From assembly GCF_021044425.1 (NCBI RefSeq), contig NZ_JAJNEC010000004.1, forward strand, positions 62,001-126,000: a stretch of 64,000 nucleotides of DNA, read 5' to 3'. Positions 35,346-44,321 of the stretch are shown piece by piece (positions within the stretch are counted from its first letter, which is position 1; the number at the start of each line of letters is the position of its first letter). The position numbers and the translations under genes were made by a program. The notes below the pieces were generated by a model, which was given only the letters and a program-made list of their open reading frames with translations, had not been told where the DNA came from and ran no database searches. This stretch comes from Niabella pedocola. Its GTDB lineage: Bacteria; Bacteroidota; Bacteroidia; Chitinophagales; Chitinophagaceae.

Positions 35346-35394
35346 TGAGGCGCAAAAATAGGTAAATCTATGATTTAGAGTGGAGGATTTTTCC

Positions 35395-35402
35395 TAAATT
35401 TG
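35395..35402 (+). promoter_or_regulatory. ndk: Predicted -7 element for ndk
   Basis: TAAATTTG matches TAnnTTTG, 26 bp before the ndk ATG at 35429; the spacing leaves a leader of about 20 bases. The -33 region (around 35370) is AT-rich without a clean TTG. Confidence 0.5.
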
Positions 35403-35428
35403 CCGGCCAAATTAAATTAAATCTTAAA

Positions 35429-35848
35429 ATGAGTAATCGTACTTTTACTATGATCAAGCCGGATGCTATGAAAAACGGGCATGCAGGCGTTATTATTGAT
35501 CGTTTTATTAAAGAAGGCTATAAAATCGTTGCATTAAAAGTAACCCAGTTATCAGCCGACAAAGCCGGTGAGTTTTATGCCGTGCATAAGGAACGTCCTT
35601 TTTACGGAGAACTGGTAGCATTTATGAGCAGCGGCCCCATTGTAGCCGCTATCCTTGAAAAAGAAAACGCAGTTGCTGCATTCCGTGAGCTGATCGGCGC
35701 CACCGATCCTGCAAAGGCCGCAGAAGGTACGATCCGTAAACTGTATGCTACCTCATTGGGTGAAAATGCCGTGCATGGCAGCGACAGCGACGAGAATGCT
35801 AAAATTGAAGGTGATTTCTTCTTTAGCGGACTGGAGCGCGTACATTAA
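35429..35848 (+). CDS. ndk: Nucleoside-diphosphate kinase
   Basis: 139 residues, normal length. Transfers the gamma-phosphate between nucleoside tri- and diphosphates through a phospho-His. Seen: the start FTMIKPDAMKNGHAG, then FMSSGPIVAAIL, the ATDPAKAAEGTIRKLYA stretch, and ENAVHGSDSDENA, whose His is the phosphorylated residue. Stand-alone gene with its own promoter-like element and a terminator 23 bp after the stop. Confidence 0.97.
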   Translation: MSNRTFTMIKPDAMKNGHAGVIIDRFIKEGYKIVALKVTQLSADKAGEFYAVHKERPFYGELVAFMSSGPIVAAILEKENAVAAFRELIGATDPAKAAEGTIRKLYATSLGENAVHGSDSDENAKIEGDFFFSGLERVH

Positions 35849-35870
35849 AATTTAGCAGACTCTATAATTG

Positions 35871-35903
35871 AAAAAGCCGGCTCTTGTAAGAGGCCGGCTT
35901 TTT
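35871..35903. terminator. Bidirectional terminator between ndk and the small secreted frame
   Basis: AAAAAGCCGGC and GCCGGCTTTTT form a strong stem (with a one-base bulge) around a short TCTTGTAAG-type loop. The T-run on the right end serves ndk; the A-run on the left gives a T-run for minus-strand transcripts. Confidence 0.85.
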
Positions 35904-35922
35904 AATGCTCTTTGCCACATCC

Positions 35923-36108
35923 CTATCGCACTTCCGGTACGGAAATGATATTTGAGGATAAAACCACATTCTGCGACAATCCTCTTTGATGAACGGGATG
36001 GTACGTTGCCATTTTTTCTTCTTCCTGCATACGGTGATTGGCAATGAATAAAAGAGAGGGCACTGATGTAAGAAAAATCAGTAAAAGAATAGATAGTAAG
36101 CGTTTCAT
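35923..36108 (-). CDS. Short predicted secreted peptide, unknown
   Basis: 61 codons: MKRLLSILLLIFLTSVPSL is a clear signal-peptide-like start (two basic residues and a hydrophobic run), followed by 40 hydrophilic residues with no known motif. The minus-strand terminator at 35871-35903 lies just downstream of its stop. Evidence is limited to the signal-like start and an A-rich leader; another frame covers the same DNA. Confidence 0.4.
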   Translation of the reverse strand: MKRLLSILLLIFLTSVPSLLFIANHRMQEEEKMATYHPVHQRGLSQNVVLSSNIISVPEVR

Positions 36109-36196
36109 AAAACCGGTTTTTAATATAGTTAACTATGGAGTAAAAGGCTGGCGGCAAGGTAGTAAAAAAACCGCTGCCACGCCGTTTCTGCCATTA

Positions 36197-37225
36197 TTAT
36201 TTTATTAAGTCTTTCAGCCGCGACCTGGATTTGTTGAATACATTCCGGCCGAGATCGATCCCTTTTCGCATTTCCTTTTGTTGCTCCTCCGGCAGATGTA
36301 TAAACTCCTGACAGGCGGTACTGCAACAGTTGTCGTATTTTGTTCTGCATTCCTCACATTGAATAAACAACAGGTGACAGGCGTCATTTACACAATTTAC
36401 ATGTGTATCTGAAGGTTTGCCGCACTGGTGGCAACGGGCAATGACTTCTTCGGTTACCCGCTCCCCTAACCGCTGATCAAAAACAAAATTCTTGCCATGA
36501 AATTTGTTGGCCAGTTTTTTTTCCTTGATCTGGTTCACATAATTGATAATTCCGCCTTCCAGATGGTACACATTCTTAAAACCCCTGTGCAGCATATAAG
36601 CGGAGGCCTTTTCACAACGGATACCTCCCGTGCAGTACATAATAATATTTTTATCCATATGTTCCTGCATCATATCCACTGCCATCGGTAGCTGGTCACG
36701 GAAGGTGTCGCTGGGGATCTCTATCGCATTTTCAAAATGCCCCACCTCAAACTCATAGTGATTCCTCATGTCGATCACGATTGTTTCAGGGTCATTTGTT
36801 AAATTATTAAATGCCCCGGCATCCACATACTTCCCTTTTTTGGCCATATCAAATTCCGGATCGGTGATGCCATCTGCAACGATCTTCTCACGTACTTTTA
36901 TATCCAGCACATAAAACGATTTTCCGTCATCATCTACTGCAATATTCAAACGGAGTTCGTTTAATGCCGGCGTTTGGCTTAAGACGGACCGGAGCCGCTC
37001 CAGGTTGTCTGAGGGTACACTTATTTGTGCATTAATGCCCTCAGCAGCAATATAAATACGCCCCAACACGCCAATAGCGGAAAAAGACTTATAGAGTGTG
37101 TTGCGGTAAGCAACCGGGTCCTCTATTTTGAAATAACAATAAAAAGAGATGGTGGTACGCGGTGTGGTATCCTTTAAAATGCGCTCTTTTAGCTCCCTCC
37201 GTGATATGCGGTTGTGCAATGCCAT
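36197..37225 (-). CDS. trhO: Rhodanese-type tRNA uridine 34 hydroxylase (TrhO/YceA)
   Basis: 342 residues. Oxygen-dependent hydroxylation of uridine 34 in tRNA, a step toward (c)mo5U. Seen: an N-terminal domain with FYCYFKIEDPVAYRNTLY, RIYIAAEGINAQISVP, then the rhodanese domain with VIDMRNHYEFEVGHFENAIEIP and the active-site loop IIMYCTGGIRCEKASAYML, and a C-terminal Cys-rich part (CHQCGKPSDTHVNCVNDACHLLFIQCEEC) that may bind zinc. The zinc-like tail is typical of the TrhO branch. It stands alone, opposite to the BlaI operon 231 bp away. Confidence 0.95.
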   Translation of the reverse strand: MALHNRISRRELKERILKDTTPRTTISFYCYFKIEDPVAYRNTLYKSFSAIGVLGRIYIAAEGINAQISVPSDNLERLRSVLSQTPALNELRLNIAVDDDGKSFYVLDIKVREKIVADGITDPEFDMAKKGKYVDAGAFNNLTNDPETIVIDMRNHYEFEVGHFENAIEIPSDTFRDQLPMAVDMMQEHMDKNIIMYCTGGIRCEKASAYMLHRGFKNVYHLEGGIINYVNQIKEKKLANKFHGKNFVFDQRLGERVTEEVIARCHQCGKPSDTHVNCVNDACHLLFIQCEECRTKYDNCCSTACQEFIHLPEEQQKEMRKGIDLGRNVFNKSRSRLKDLIK

Positions 37226-37396
37226 AGTCTGTTGAAATTTGAACCGCGGGTATCGCGATAATTAAAATTTTAATTGGGCAGTTACAGGCTGCACCAAATT
37301 TCACCGCAAAAGTACTGGTTTTTGGCCAGCCAGACAAATTCAAAACGCCTGTTGCTCATAGGCTTTACGCAAAAACCCACTAAAGCGGAAAATAAA

Positions 37397-37430
37397 ACTA
37401 AAAAAATAGTTGTTAAACTAATAATTTAGT
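37397..37430. promoter_or_regulatory. Twin dyad operator (two ACTA-N6-TAGT sites)
   Basis: ACTA-aaaaaa-TAGT at 37397-37410 and ACTA-ataatt-TAGT at 37417-37430 are each perfect dyads, flanked by A on the left and T on the right (AACTA..TAGTT). Their centres are exactly 20 bp apart, two turns of DNA, so repressor dimers could bind on the same face. The second site is 26 bp before the BlaI start codon. ACTA/TAGT dyads are a plausible BlaI-type recognition site. Autoregulation is an inference. Confidence 0.75.
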
Positions 37431-37455
37431 TTTAACTTGCTGTAAATACGATTTC

Positions 37456-37824
37456 ATGAAACAACTTACAAAAGCCGAAGAACAGATCATGCAGGCATTA
37501 TGGCAGCAGGGTCCTATGTTTTTAAGAGAGATCCTGGAACTCCTCCCTCCTCCCAAACCGCACCAGAATACCGTTGCTACCATTCTCAAGATACTGGTGG
37601 AAAAAGAATTTGTAACGGTAAATGTGTTTGGGCGGCAGCACCAGTACGTACCGGCTGTAAGTAAAGAGGATTATTCAAAAAAAACCATGCGGCAGATTGT
37701 AAAAGGATATTTTGAGGGGTCCTTCAGCAACGTTGTATCTTTTATGGTGAAGGAAAACAATCTGAGCATCGAAGAGCTTGAACAGTTACTGGAGCAGATC
37801 AAACGTCAGCAATCAAAAAAATAA
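37456..37824 (+). CDS. BlaI/MecI/CopY-family transcriptional repressor
   Basis: 122 residues. An N-terminal winged helix (LTKAEEQIMQALWQQGPMFLREILELL, then NTVATILKILVEKEFVTVNVFGRQHQYVP, the recognition helix and wing) and a C-terminal dimerisation part (SIEELEQLLEQIKRQ). It represses its own operon until a membrane M56 protease relieves repression. Two M56 genes follow with gaps of 5 and 17 bp, which completes the pair. The twin dyad at 37397-37430 is the likely operator. Which signal is sensed cannot be told; beta-lactam is only one option. Confidence 0.95.
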   Translation: MKQLTKAEEQIMQALWQQGPMFLREILELLPPPKPHQNTVATILKILVEKEFVTVNVFGRQHQYVPAVSKEDYSKKTMRQIVKGYFEGSFSNVVSFMVKENNLSIEELEQLLEQIKRQQSKK

Positions 37825-37829
37825 AAGCC

Positions 37830-39293
37830 ATGTTCCCCTATCTGGTAAAGATGGTTGCCTGTTCAGCCATTTTGTTTGGATACTACTATTGCTTCCTGAG
37901 AAATGAGCGGTTTCACCAATACAACCGTTTTTTTCTCCTTGGCATCGTTTTACTCAGTTTTTGTTTGCCGCTGCTGAAGCTGCCACTGCTCACCCCAGGT
38001 AGCATGGATGCGGTATTGCAAACATGGCAGCGCCTTAGCCCGGCCCCTGTTACCCTTGACGAAGTAGTGGTTTCCAGCAACACCCGCACGGTTTTTCATC
38101 CACAAAACGGGCTTACCTGGTGCTACGCCGGTGTGTCCCTTTTACTCAGCATCAGACTCTTTATGGCCTGCCGGAATGTATTGAAATTAAAAAAAGGGCA
38201 ACCCGGTAAACGCATTGGCCGGATACGGTTATTCTGGTCGGATCACCCGAAGACACCGTTTTCGTTTTTCAACTGGATGTTCTGGAATCCCAGGCTCTCC
38301 ATGCATTCCCCGCAGGGAAAACAGATCTTCCGGCACGAATGGTATCACATACGGCAAAAGCATAGCTGGGACCTGTTCTTTATTGAACTGGTATGCGTTT
38401 GCTGCTGGTTGAACCCGTTTTTCTTTCTTATAAGGAAAGAGCTTCATACGCTGCATGAATTCCTGGCCGACCGGCATGTGACCCGGTCCACGGACCGGTT
38501 TGATTATGCGCAACTATTAGTACGTCATTCCCTGGGCGCGGCCCATCATCCGCTCATGACGCCCTTTTTCAATACCGATCTGAAGCGAAGAATTGCAATG
38601 CTTACCCAAAACCGGCAACCCGTTTTGCAGTACCTGAGGAAAGCAATGGCATTGCCTGTCATTGCCACGGCGCTGTTCCTGGTTTCCTTTGCACCTGTAA
38701 AAAAGGCGCTTTTGGCGGTCTCCTTTGCATTACCGGGTCCTGAAATACATGCGGAAGCATTCTCTGGCATGCCGGCCAACACCGGAGGCCTGCAAACAAC
38801 ATCAAGGGAAGAGCTCCGGCAGCTGGGCCCGGCACGGCAGCCGATCAGCATGGCTGTGCCCATATCAAATGGAGTTAGTGCAGCAACCATTCCATCGATC
38901 GAGCTGCCACCGGCCGAGCAACCGGTAGTGGTTTTTCCAACTGCCGATACCCTTCCCCGTTACCAGGAACGCGGACCGGAGATCTTTACCAAAGTGGAAC
39001 GCGACGCTAGCTTTCCCGGCGGACCCGACGCATGGAAACAATTCCTGCAGGCAAACCTCCGGTTCCCCGAAAAAAATAATGCCCCTGCAGGAACCTACAC
39101 CGCCATTGTACAATTTATCGTAGACCGGGAGGGTGCCATCAGCGATATAAAAGTTATTGCAGACCCCGGTTATAACTTTGGTGCCGAGGCAAAGCGCGTC
39201 ATTCAGCTTTCCGGAAAATGGAATCCGGCCCTTCAAAACAAACGGGTTGTTAAAGCCTACCGGAAACAACCGATCACATTTAATGTATCCTAA
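37830..39293 (+). CDS. M56 (BlaR1-like) metallopeptidase fused to a TonB C-terminal domain
   Basis: 487 residues. Several membrane helices in the first 125, with the zinc site HEWYH (His169, Glu170, His173), then Glu210 in LHEFLADRHV as the third ligand, a further helix near 285, and a periplasmic region. At the C-terminus (about 400-487) is a TonB C-terminal fold (EIFTKVERDASFPGG, GTYTAIVQFIVDREGAISDIKV, FGAEAKRVIQLSGKWNPA, RVVKAYRKQPITF). Such fusions are typical of Bacteroidota. The TonB part may sense or transduce, and the peptidase may cleave BlaI. Confidence 0.93.
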   Translation: MFPYLVKMVACSAILFGYYYCFLRNERFHQYNRFFLLGIVLLSFCLPLLKLPLLTPGSMDAVLQTWQRLSPAPVTLDEVVVSSNTRTVFHPQNGLTWCYAGVSLLLSIRLFMACRNVLKLKKGQPGKRIGRIRLFWSDHPKTPFSFFNWMFWNPRLSMHSPQGKQIFRHEWYHIRQKHSWDLFFIELVCVCCWLNPFFFLIRKELHTLHEFLADRHVTRSTDRFDYAQLLVRHSLGAAHHPLMTPFFNTDLKRRIAMLTQNRQPVLQYLRKAMALPVIATALFLVSFAPVKKALLAVSFALPGPEIHAEAFSGMPANTGGLQTTSREELRQLGPARQPISMAVPISNGVSAATIPSIELPPAEQPVVVFPTADTLPRYQERGPEIFTKVERDASFPGGPDAWKQFLQANLRFPEKNNAPAGTYTAIVQFIVDREGAISDIKVIADPGYNFGAEAKRVIQLSGKWNPALQNKRVVKAYRKQPITFNVS

Positions 39294-39310
39294 CTAAAAC
39301 CTGATGCAGT

Positions 39311-40750
39311 ATGAAAACAATTGCCATTTATTTTCTACAGCTTTTTTTATGCTCCGGCCTGCTTTACGCCTACTACCTGCTTTTTCTCAAGAACAGGAGG
39401 CTGCACCGGTTTAACCGTTTCTTTTTACTCGGCAGCTTTGTGCTCAGCATGGCGGTGCCGTTTATTAAAGTGCCATTCTATGTTTCCTTAACAAAGGATA
39501 GCAATATCAGTATTCAAACGCTGGTAAAATACAATGAACTCCTGTTGCCGGAAGTAATCGTATCGTCGCGGCAATCATCCGGGCCGGAAGGCGTCCAGCT
39601 CTGGTACCTGCTTTATATAAGCGTGGCGCTTTTCTTTTTTGTAAAAATCGCGGCCGGTATTCTTGCGCTTGTAAAAAAACGGGTGAACAGTAATGTACAG
39701 CGGTGGCATTCAATCCGCATTATCGAAACAAAGGATCCGTCTGCCCCCTATTCTTTTTTTAACTGGCTGTTCTGGACGCGCAGTGTGGATGAATATTCCG
39801 AAGCCGGTCAAAAAATACTCCGGCATGAATGCCATCATATCCGCCAATGGCATAGCGCAGACGTGCTATTTACAGAAATCCTTACTGCTATGGCGTGGAT
39901 GAACCCGTTTTTCTGGCTGATGAAAAATGAGCTGAAAGCCGTTCATGAATTTTCGGCTGATGCATTTGCGGCCCGCGATGCAGATGAATTTGAATACGCG
40001 GCACTGCTGGTTACCGAGGCCCTTCACATCAAACAAAAACTGCTGGTACACCCATTTTATAATAACCAACTAAAAAGAAGAATTACAATGTTAACAAACG
40101 CAGCGCACCACCGCTATTATGCATTAAGGCAATGGATGGCATTACCCCTGTTCCTGATTGCAGCCACTCTGTTTATGGTCAGCTGTCAGTCGGCCGATCA
40201 GCAAACCAAACAAACGAAGGACTCCCAGGCACCTGTTCCGGCCGTTGTTGTCCATGACAGTACCGAAAAGGCATTATCACCGGCCGTTCCTGAAACTACG
40301 GCAACTGCTGCACCTGCCACCGATTCAGTTAAGGTATCCGTAAAAAAATTCACCCCACCCAAAATCGTGAAAGACGCCGGAACGAAAGAAGCAAAACGTT
40401 TGGATCCACCCGTTGTGATAAGGGATGAACCAGAAGTGTTTACTAAAGTAGATCAGGATGCCCGGTATTCGGGTGATTGGTCCAGGTACTTAACGCAAAA
40501 CCTCCGGGGCGAGGTTCCCGTGGAAAACGGAGCAAACCCGGGTAATTACCAGACGATTATTCAGTTTGTTGTAGATGTTGAGGGCAATGTCAGTGATGTG
40601 AAAGTTATCAAGGATCCTGGTTATGGAATGGGTGCAGAAGCCGTACGGGCAATTAAACAATCCGGGAAATGGAAACCGGCAATGATGAATGGCAAAAATG
40701 TAAAAGCCTACCGGAAACAGCCAATCACATTCCAGGTTACAGAGGGATAA
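39311..40750 (+). CDS. M56 (BlaR1-like) metallopeptidase with TonB C-terminal domain, second paralogue
   Basis: 479 residues, same layout as its neighbour: membrane helices, zinc site HECHH (His172, Glu173, His176) and Glu213 in VHEFSADAF, then a hydrophobic segment ending in LFMVSC near 289-294, a Thr/Ala/Pro-rich linker and a TonB C-terminal domain (EVFTKVDQDARYSGD, TIIQFVVDVEGNVSDVKV, KQPITFQV). The peptidase parts of the two proteins are moderately similar, while the linkers differ fully. It ends at a strong terminator at 40779. Two sensors under one repressor imply two inputs, or a hetero-oligomer. Confidence 0.93.
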   Translation: MKTIAIYFLQLFLCSGLLYAYYLLFLKNRRLHRFNRFFLLGSFVLSMAVPFIKVPFYVSLTKDSNISIQTLVKYNELLLPEVIVSSRQSSGPEGVQLWYLLYISVALFFFVKIAAGILALVKKRVNSNVQRWHSIRIIETKDPSAPYSFFNWLFWTRSVDEYSEAGQKILRHECHHIRQWHSADVLFTEILTAMAWMNPFFWLMKNELKAVHEFSADAFAARDADEFEYAALLVTEALHIKQKLLVHPFYNNQLKRRITMLTNAAHHRYYALRQWMALPLFLIAATLFMVSCQSADQQTKQTKDSQAPVPAVVVHDSTEKALSPAVPETTATAAPATDSVKVSVKKFTPPKIVKDAGTKEAKRLDPPVVIRDEPEVFTKVDQDARYSGDWSRYLTQNLRGEVPVENGANPGNYQTIIQFVVDVEGNVSDVKVIKDPGYGMGAEAVRAIKQSGKWKPAMMNGKNVKAYRKQPITFQVTEG

Positions 40751-40778
40751 GGAATCTCTGTTCAATAAAAACCAACAG

Positions 40779-40808
40779 GGATGCCTCAAATCTGGGGCAT
40801 CCTTTTTT
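40779..40808 (+). terminator. Intrinsic terminator of the BlaI operon
   Basis: GGATGCC and GGCATCC form a 7-bp stem around a ten-base loop (TCAAATCTGG) followed by six T. It lies 29 bp after the stop of the second M56 gene. Confidence 0.92.
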
Positions 40809-40882
40809 AGTGGGAATCCCCGCAATTTTTAGCATCCCAGGAATAAAGAAACGGAGTATGTTTAACGGCTATGTTTGGAAAA

Positions 40883-41239
40883 TCATTGCTTGCTGCGCGC
40901 GTGCAGATAGGATCCGCTGAGTGATGCCAGCCCGGTTACCAATCCGCCAATAATACCGGTGATAACAGCCAGCAGCATCGGTTTTTTTCCAATGCCCAGC
41001 AACAGCCCGATGCGACCCGCCAGAATGCCATCGTTAGCTGCATTGATGCGCCAGGCCAGGAAGAGCCAAAGCAGGAATACAGCGATAAACCCCGACCAAA
41101 AAGAAGGCGCCGGCTTTTGCCGCAGCAACACGGCTACCACAAACCCGGCCACCGCAATCCCCCACCAGGGGAAGTACATACCGGAGATATAAGACAGTAC
41201 ACCAATGGCAACGATGCTTACAAAAAACTTCATGTTCAT
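40883..41239 (-). CDS. Small four-helix membrane protein of unknown function
   Basis: 118 residues, about four hydrophobic segments (roughly 4-22, 25-40, 47-65, 85-110) separated by short basic loops (RQKPAPSFWSG, GIGKKP). The last helix is Gly-rich (TGIIGGLVTGLASLSG). No catalytic motif. It lies 39 bp after the penicillin acylase gene, same strand, so they could be co-transcribed. It might be a small membrane-channel or regulator; I cannot assign a family. Confidence 0.7.
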   Translation of the reverse strand: MNMKFFVSIVAIGVLSYISGMYFPWWGIAVAGFVVAVLLRQKPAPSFWSGFIAVFLLWLFLAWRINAANDGILAGRIGLLLGIGKKPMLLAVITGIIGGLVTGLASLSGSYLHARSKQ

Positions 41240-41278
41240 ATCTATTAAAACGGTAACCGGCGATGTATCCGGCGTTTA

Positions 41279-43729
41279 TTATTGTTTTACAAAATTCATC
41301 CGCCATTTCACCCGGGCATCTCCCTGCTCATTGCTGCCCATCATCCATAACCGGTAATAGTTGCCGGTTACCCAGGTATCAATTGCATTATCATAAAAAC
41401 GGCTTCCCGGATTTCCGCTCTGCCCTCCAGGATAAACACCGTAGGCTTCCGTGGGTGTTCCCAGCTGCACCACCATGCGCCAGCTGGGACCATGACTTTT
41501 TTTAACGGCGTTGATGATATTGCCCCACCCGCCTACATTGAGTCCCGTATGCGCAAAAGGCAGTAACGCATCCTTTAACAAATGATATACACTTACATCT
41601 TTAAACCTTGCCCATGCTGCACGGCCGTCTTTTTCAATACCGGCCATCATTTTCGCCGTTTTATTGAGGGCATCGGTAACCTGCAGTTGTATCGTTTCCT
41701 GTTCGGGTGTATTGATATTATCTACATACCCCATAACCGTAGGATCCTTCTTCAGTAATTCCATCAGTGTTTCTTCCGCCGGCAATTCCACCTTAAAACC
41801 AGCCCGGGCCATTTCGTCCTGCCAGATATTGATGGAAAGCGAATCCATCCATGTCTGATAGACGGTTTGTGCCACCGAAAGCGGGCCGGCAAACAGGTCC
41901 CAGTTCTTTACCTGGTCATAATATTTTTTTGCACCGGGGCTCAGTTGATCGGTATCCGTATAGGTTAATAGCAAGGGTACCATATCGCGAGCCATGATGT
42001 TGAAATAATTGTTCTGCAGCTTCATCATATCCTCCGCGGTAATATGACTCATGGAGCGCAGATACAGATCTATGGCGCTGGCCCGGGGTGTGATATAGGC
42101 CCCCGGAATATAATACGGATATGTACTGTCTGCCGGCCGCTGGTTGGCACTGAACAAATAGCCGCGCGCCGGGTTTACAGCATGCGGATTCTCCTCCTGC
42201 GGAATAGCTGTCTGCCAGTCATAACGCCTGTCCGTTCCGGGCATTACATATTGTCCCTGGTTATTCCATCGTGCCGGAAACCGCCCCTGCTGCCACAGCG
42301 CAATGGTACCGGACTTGGATGCAAAAACAAAATTCTGGCCGGGACATTCAAAGAATTTGATGGCATTTACATAATCATCGTAATTCTTTGCCCGGTTCAA
42401 CAGGTAGAACGCATTTCCGTCGTCACCGGTATGATGCGCCATCCACTTAACCGCCAGCCCGTTCTGTTTTGTCAATGTATCCCTGAAACTTTCATCATAC
42501 ATTACCGGACCAAAAACGGTATAGGCTACCGTATCATAAACCGTAGCACCGCCTTTTACCTTAATAGCCTCGATCCGCTGCTGTGCCGGCTTCCACTGGT
42601 CTTCGAACCAGTAGGCATTCCGCCGGCTGTCTTTAAACCGGATCGCATAATAATCTTTTACATCCCGCTGGGCATTGGTAACGCCCCAGGCAATACTATC
42701 GTTAAAACCGATGATCACGTACGGACTACCCGGCAACGTGGCACCATAGGTTTTGGTTTGCGGGGTACTAAGCTGCATTTCATACCAGATGGAAGGAAGG
42801 GATAATTCCAGGTGCGGATCATTTGCCAGGATGGGTGCATTGTTTGCCGTTTTGCTGCCGGCCACCACCCAATTATTACTCCCGTTATCCCGGTCGGGCG
42901 TATATTGTTCAAAGGCTGTTACCGGGGGCTGTTCTTTAAAATAAGCCGAATCTGCACCGGCAGGCGTCACCGGCGTAACAGCGGGTTTGGCAAATGCAGT
43001 GCCCGGCGGCACGATCGGCTTCAGCGAATCCGGTACCTGCGGATACAGCAAATTGATCTGACTCGTAGAAAAAACCTGGTGCAACCTGGAATAGGCCAGG
43101 TCTTTTTCAGTTCCCGAAGCCAGCATTTTGGCCATCATTTTCAGCAGTAATGCGGTTCTTAAGGTGGTCCACTCTTCCGGTTCAACGTTCAGGATCTTGT
43201 ATTCGAGTGGAAGATCGCTTTTCCTAAGCGAATGAATATACGCATTGATACCGGCCGTATACGCCGTGTAAACGGCATGCGCCTTCGGATCTTTCTCCAT
43301 AGCCTGCAGCGAATTTTCCGCCGCAAATTTCATTCCCAGCCGCCGCTGTTCGCGGTCATAACTGATCGCCTTCGGCCCGGCAATTTCGCTCACCCGGCCC
43401 TCCGCAGCCTTTGTTTGCAGATCCATTTGAAACAGCCGGAACTTTGCATGCAGGTAGCCCTGTACAAAATAAAGATCTTCATCATTCTCTGCAAATACAT
43501 GAGGCACGAGGCGTTCATCAAAACAGACCGCCACCTTTCCTTTTAATTGCGGAAATGCCAGATCGGCGTCAAAACGGGCGGCCGTGTCTTCGGCATTTTG
43601 CCAGAAGCCCGTTTGTGGACTTAAGAAGTTACCAACAGGCATGGGTACTTTATCGCCCAGGGGTCTGTTTAGCAGGTATACCAGCAGCAGGGTAATGGCC
43701 GCAGTGAACAGAAAAGGAAAAACTCTCAT
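41279..43729 (-). CDS. Penicillin acylase family (Ntn-hydrolase) protein
   Basis: 816 residues from ATG 43729. A membrane-anchored precursor with an N-terminal helix (FPFLFTAAITLLLVYLL), then an alpha chain with FVQGYLHAKFRLFQMDLQ and a linker; the catalytic serine is Ser284 in DNGSNNWVVAGSKT, where self-cleavage between Gly and Ser gives the beta chain. Family members hydrolyse amide-linked acyl groups of small molecules, including beta-lactams, acyl-homoserine lactones or peptides. Substrate is unknown. The length is normal for the family. A small membrane protein gene follows 39 bp downstream. Confidence 0.93.
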   Translation of the reverse strand: MRVFPFLFTAAITLLLVYLLNRPLGDKVPMPVGNFLSPQTGFWQNAEDTAARFDADLAFPQLKGKVAVCFDERLVPHVFAENDEDLYFVQGYLHAKFRLFQMDLQTKAAEGRVSEIAGPKAISYDREQRRLGMKFAAENSLQAMEKDPKAHAVYTAYTAGINAYIHSLRKSDLPLEYKILNVEPEEWTTLRTALLLKMMAKMLASGTEKDLAYSRLHQVFSTSQINLLYPQVPDSLKPIVPPGTAFAKPAVTPVTPAGADSAYFKEQPPVTAFEQYTPDRDNGSNNWVVAGSKTANNAPILANDPHLELSLPSIWYEMQLSTPQTKTYGATLPGSPYVIIGFNDSIAWGVTNAQRDVKDYYAIRFKDSRRNAYWFEDQWKPAQQRIEAIKVKGGATVYDTVAYTVFGPVMYDESFRDTLTKQNGLAVKWMAHHTGDDGNAFYLLNRAKNYDDYVNAIKFFECPGQNFVFASKSGTIALWQQGRFPARWNNQGQYVMPGTDRRYDWQTAIPQEENPHAVNPARGYLFSANQRPADSTYPYYIPGAYITPRASAIDLYLRSMSHITAEDMMKLQNNYFNIMARDMVPLLLTYTDTDQLSPGAKKYYDQVKNWDLFAGPLSVAQTVYQTWMDSLSINIWQDEMARAGFKVELPAEETLMELLKKDPTVMGYVDNINTPEQETIQLQVTDALNKTAKMMAGIEKDGRAAWARFKDVSVYHLLKDALLPFAHTGLNVGGWGNIINAVKKSHGPSWRMVVQLGTPTEAYGVYPGGQSGNPGSRFYDNAIDTWVTGNYYRLWMMGSNEQGDARVKWRMNFVKQ

Positions 43730-44321
43730 AAATAGACCTTGTATCAGCAAGTTAAGGATTAAAAATCAATCCGGAAAGCCGGCTAAAAAAAAGCAATGCG
43801 GTCCTCTTTTCAAAAGATACGCCATCACCGGCCTCATCCTGTTTTTTTAAAGGAAATACCCGGTTGTAGTTAAGGTGCAGGGCCAAAGAGCCGGGCAAGG
43901 ACAAACATATGGATATTCATCTTTAAAATGTTATGCCGAATAGAAGCTGAAACAAGTTCAGCTTGACAGACTCCTGGGTCACGCAGGACCCTTCCGGGAT
44001 CTGTTCCTGTTCCAGCAACTGACGGCACAGGCGCTGAAATAATCCCGATTGCTCGGGACAACAAAACGAAAAAAATAATCCGTCGTCTGAAGATGTGATC
44101 CAAGGCTTCTTCCCGGGCTCACCAAATATAAGCTGAAACAAGTTCAGCTTGAAAAAGGAAGATTTTCGCTTGCCGTCACCCTGAACTTGTTTCAGGGTCC
44201 ATGTGCATTAAAAAGATGCCGGAGAAACTTCAACTTGACAAAAAGAATAATGACGAAAGCATCATTCAGGTCAAATCTCACAACAGAACGTCCATGAAAA
44301 TAATCGCCCGTGCCATTTCGG
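43730..44321. other. Repeat-bearing intergenic stretch
   Basis: 592 bp between the penicillin acylase start and the RHH stop, both on the minus strand. It contains the hairpin family at 43944-44198 and the TCCCGATTGCTCGGGA relative at 44043-44058. Short frames on both strands are repeat translations and no gene is supported. Confidence 0.6.
43944..44198. repeat. Three copies of an 8-bp-stem hairpin repeat
   Basis: AAGCTGAA-ACAAG-TTCAGCTT is found at 43944-43964 and again at 44130-44150. At 44178-44198 the related ACCCTGAA-CTTGT-TTCAGGGT has the loop inverted, so it lies in the opposite orientation. None is followed by a long T-run. They resemble REP-type elements that scatter between genes of this group. 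Confidence 0.75.

Noticed and set aside
43870..44141. Minus-strand frames across the hairpin repeats as a secreted protein
   Set aside because: The peptide is the translation of the repeat (LNLFQLLFG), and both frames run through palindromes.
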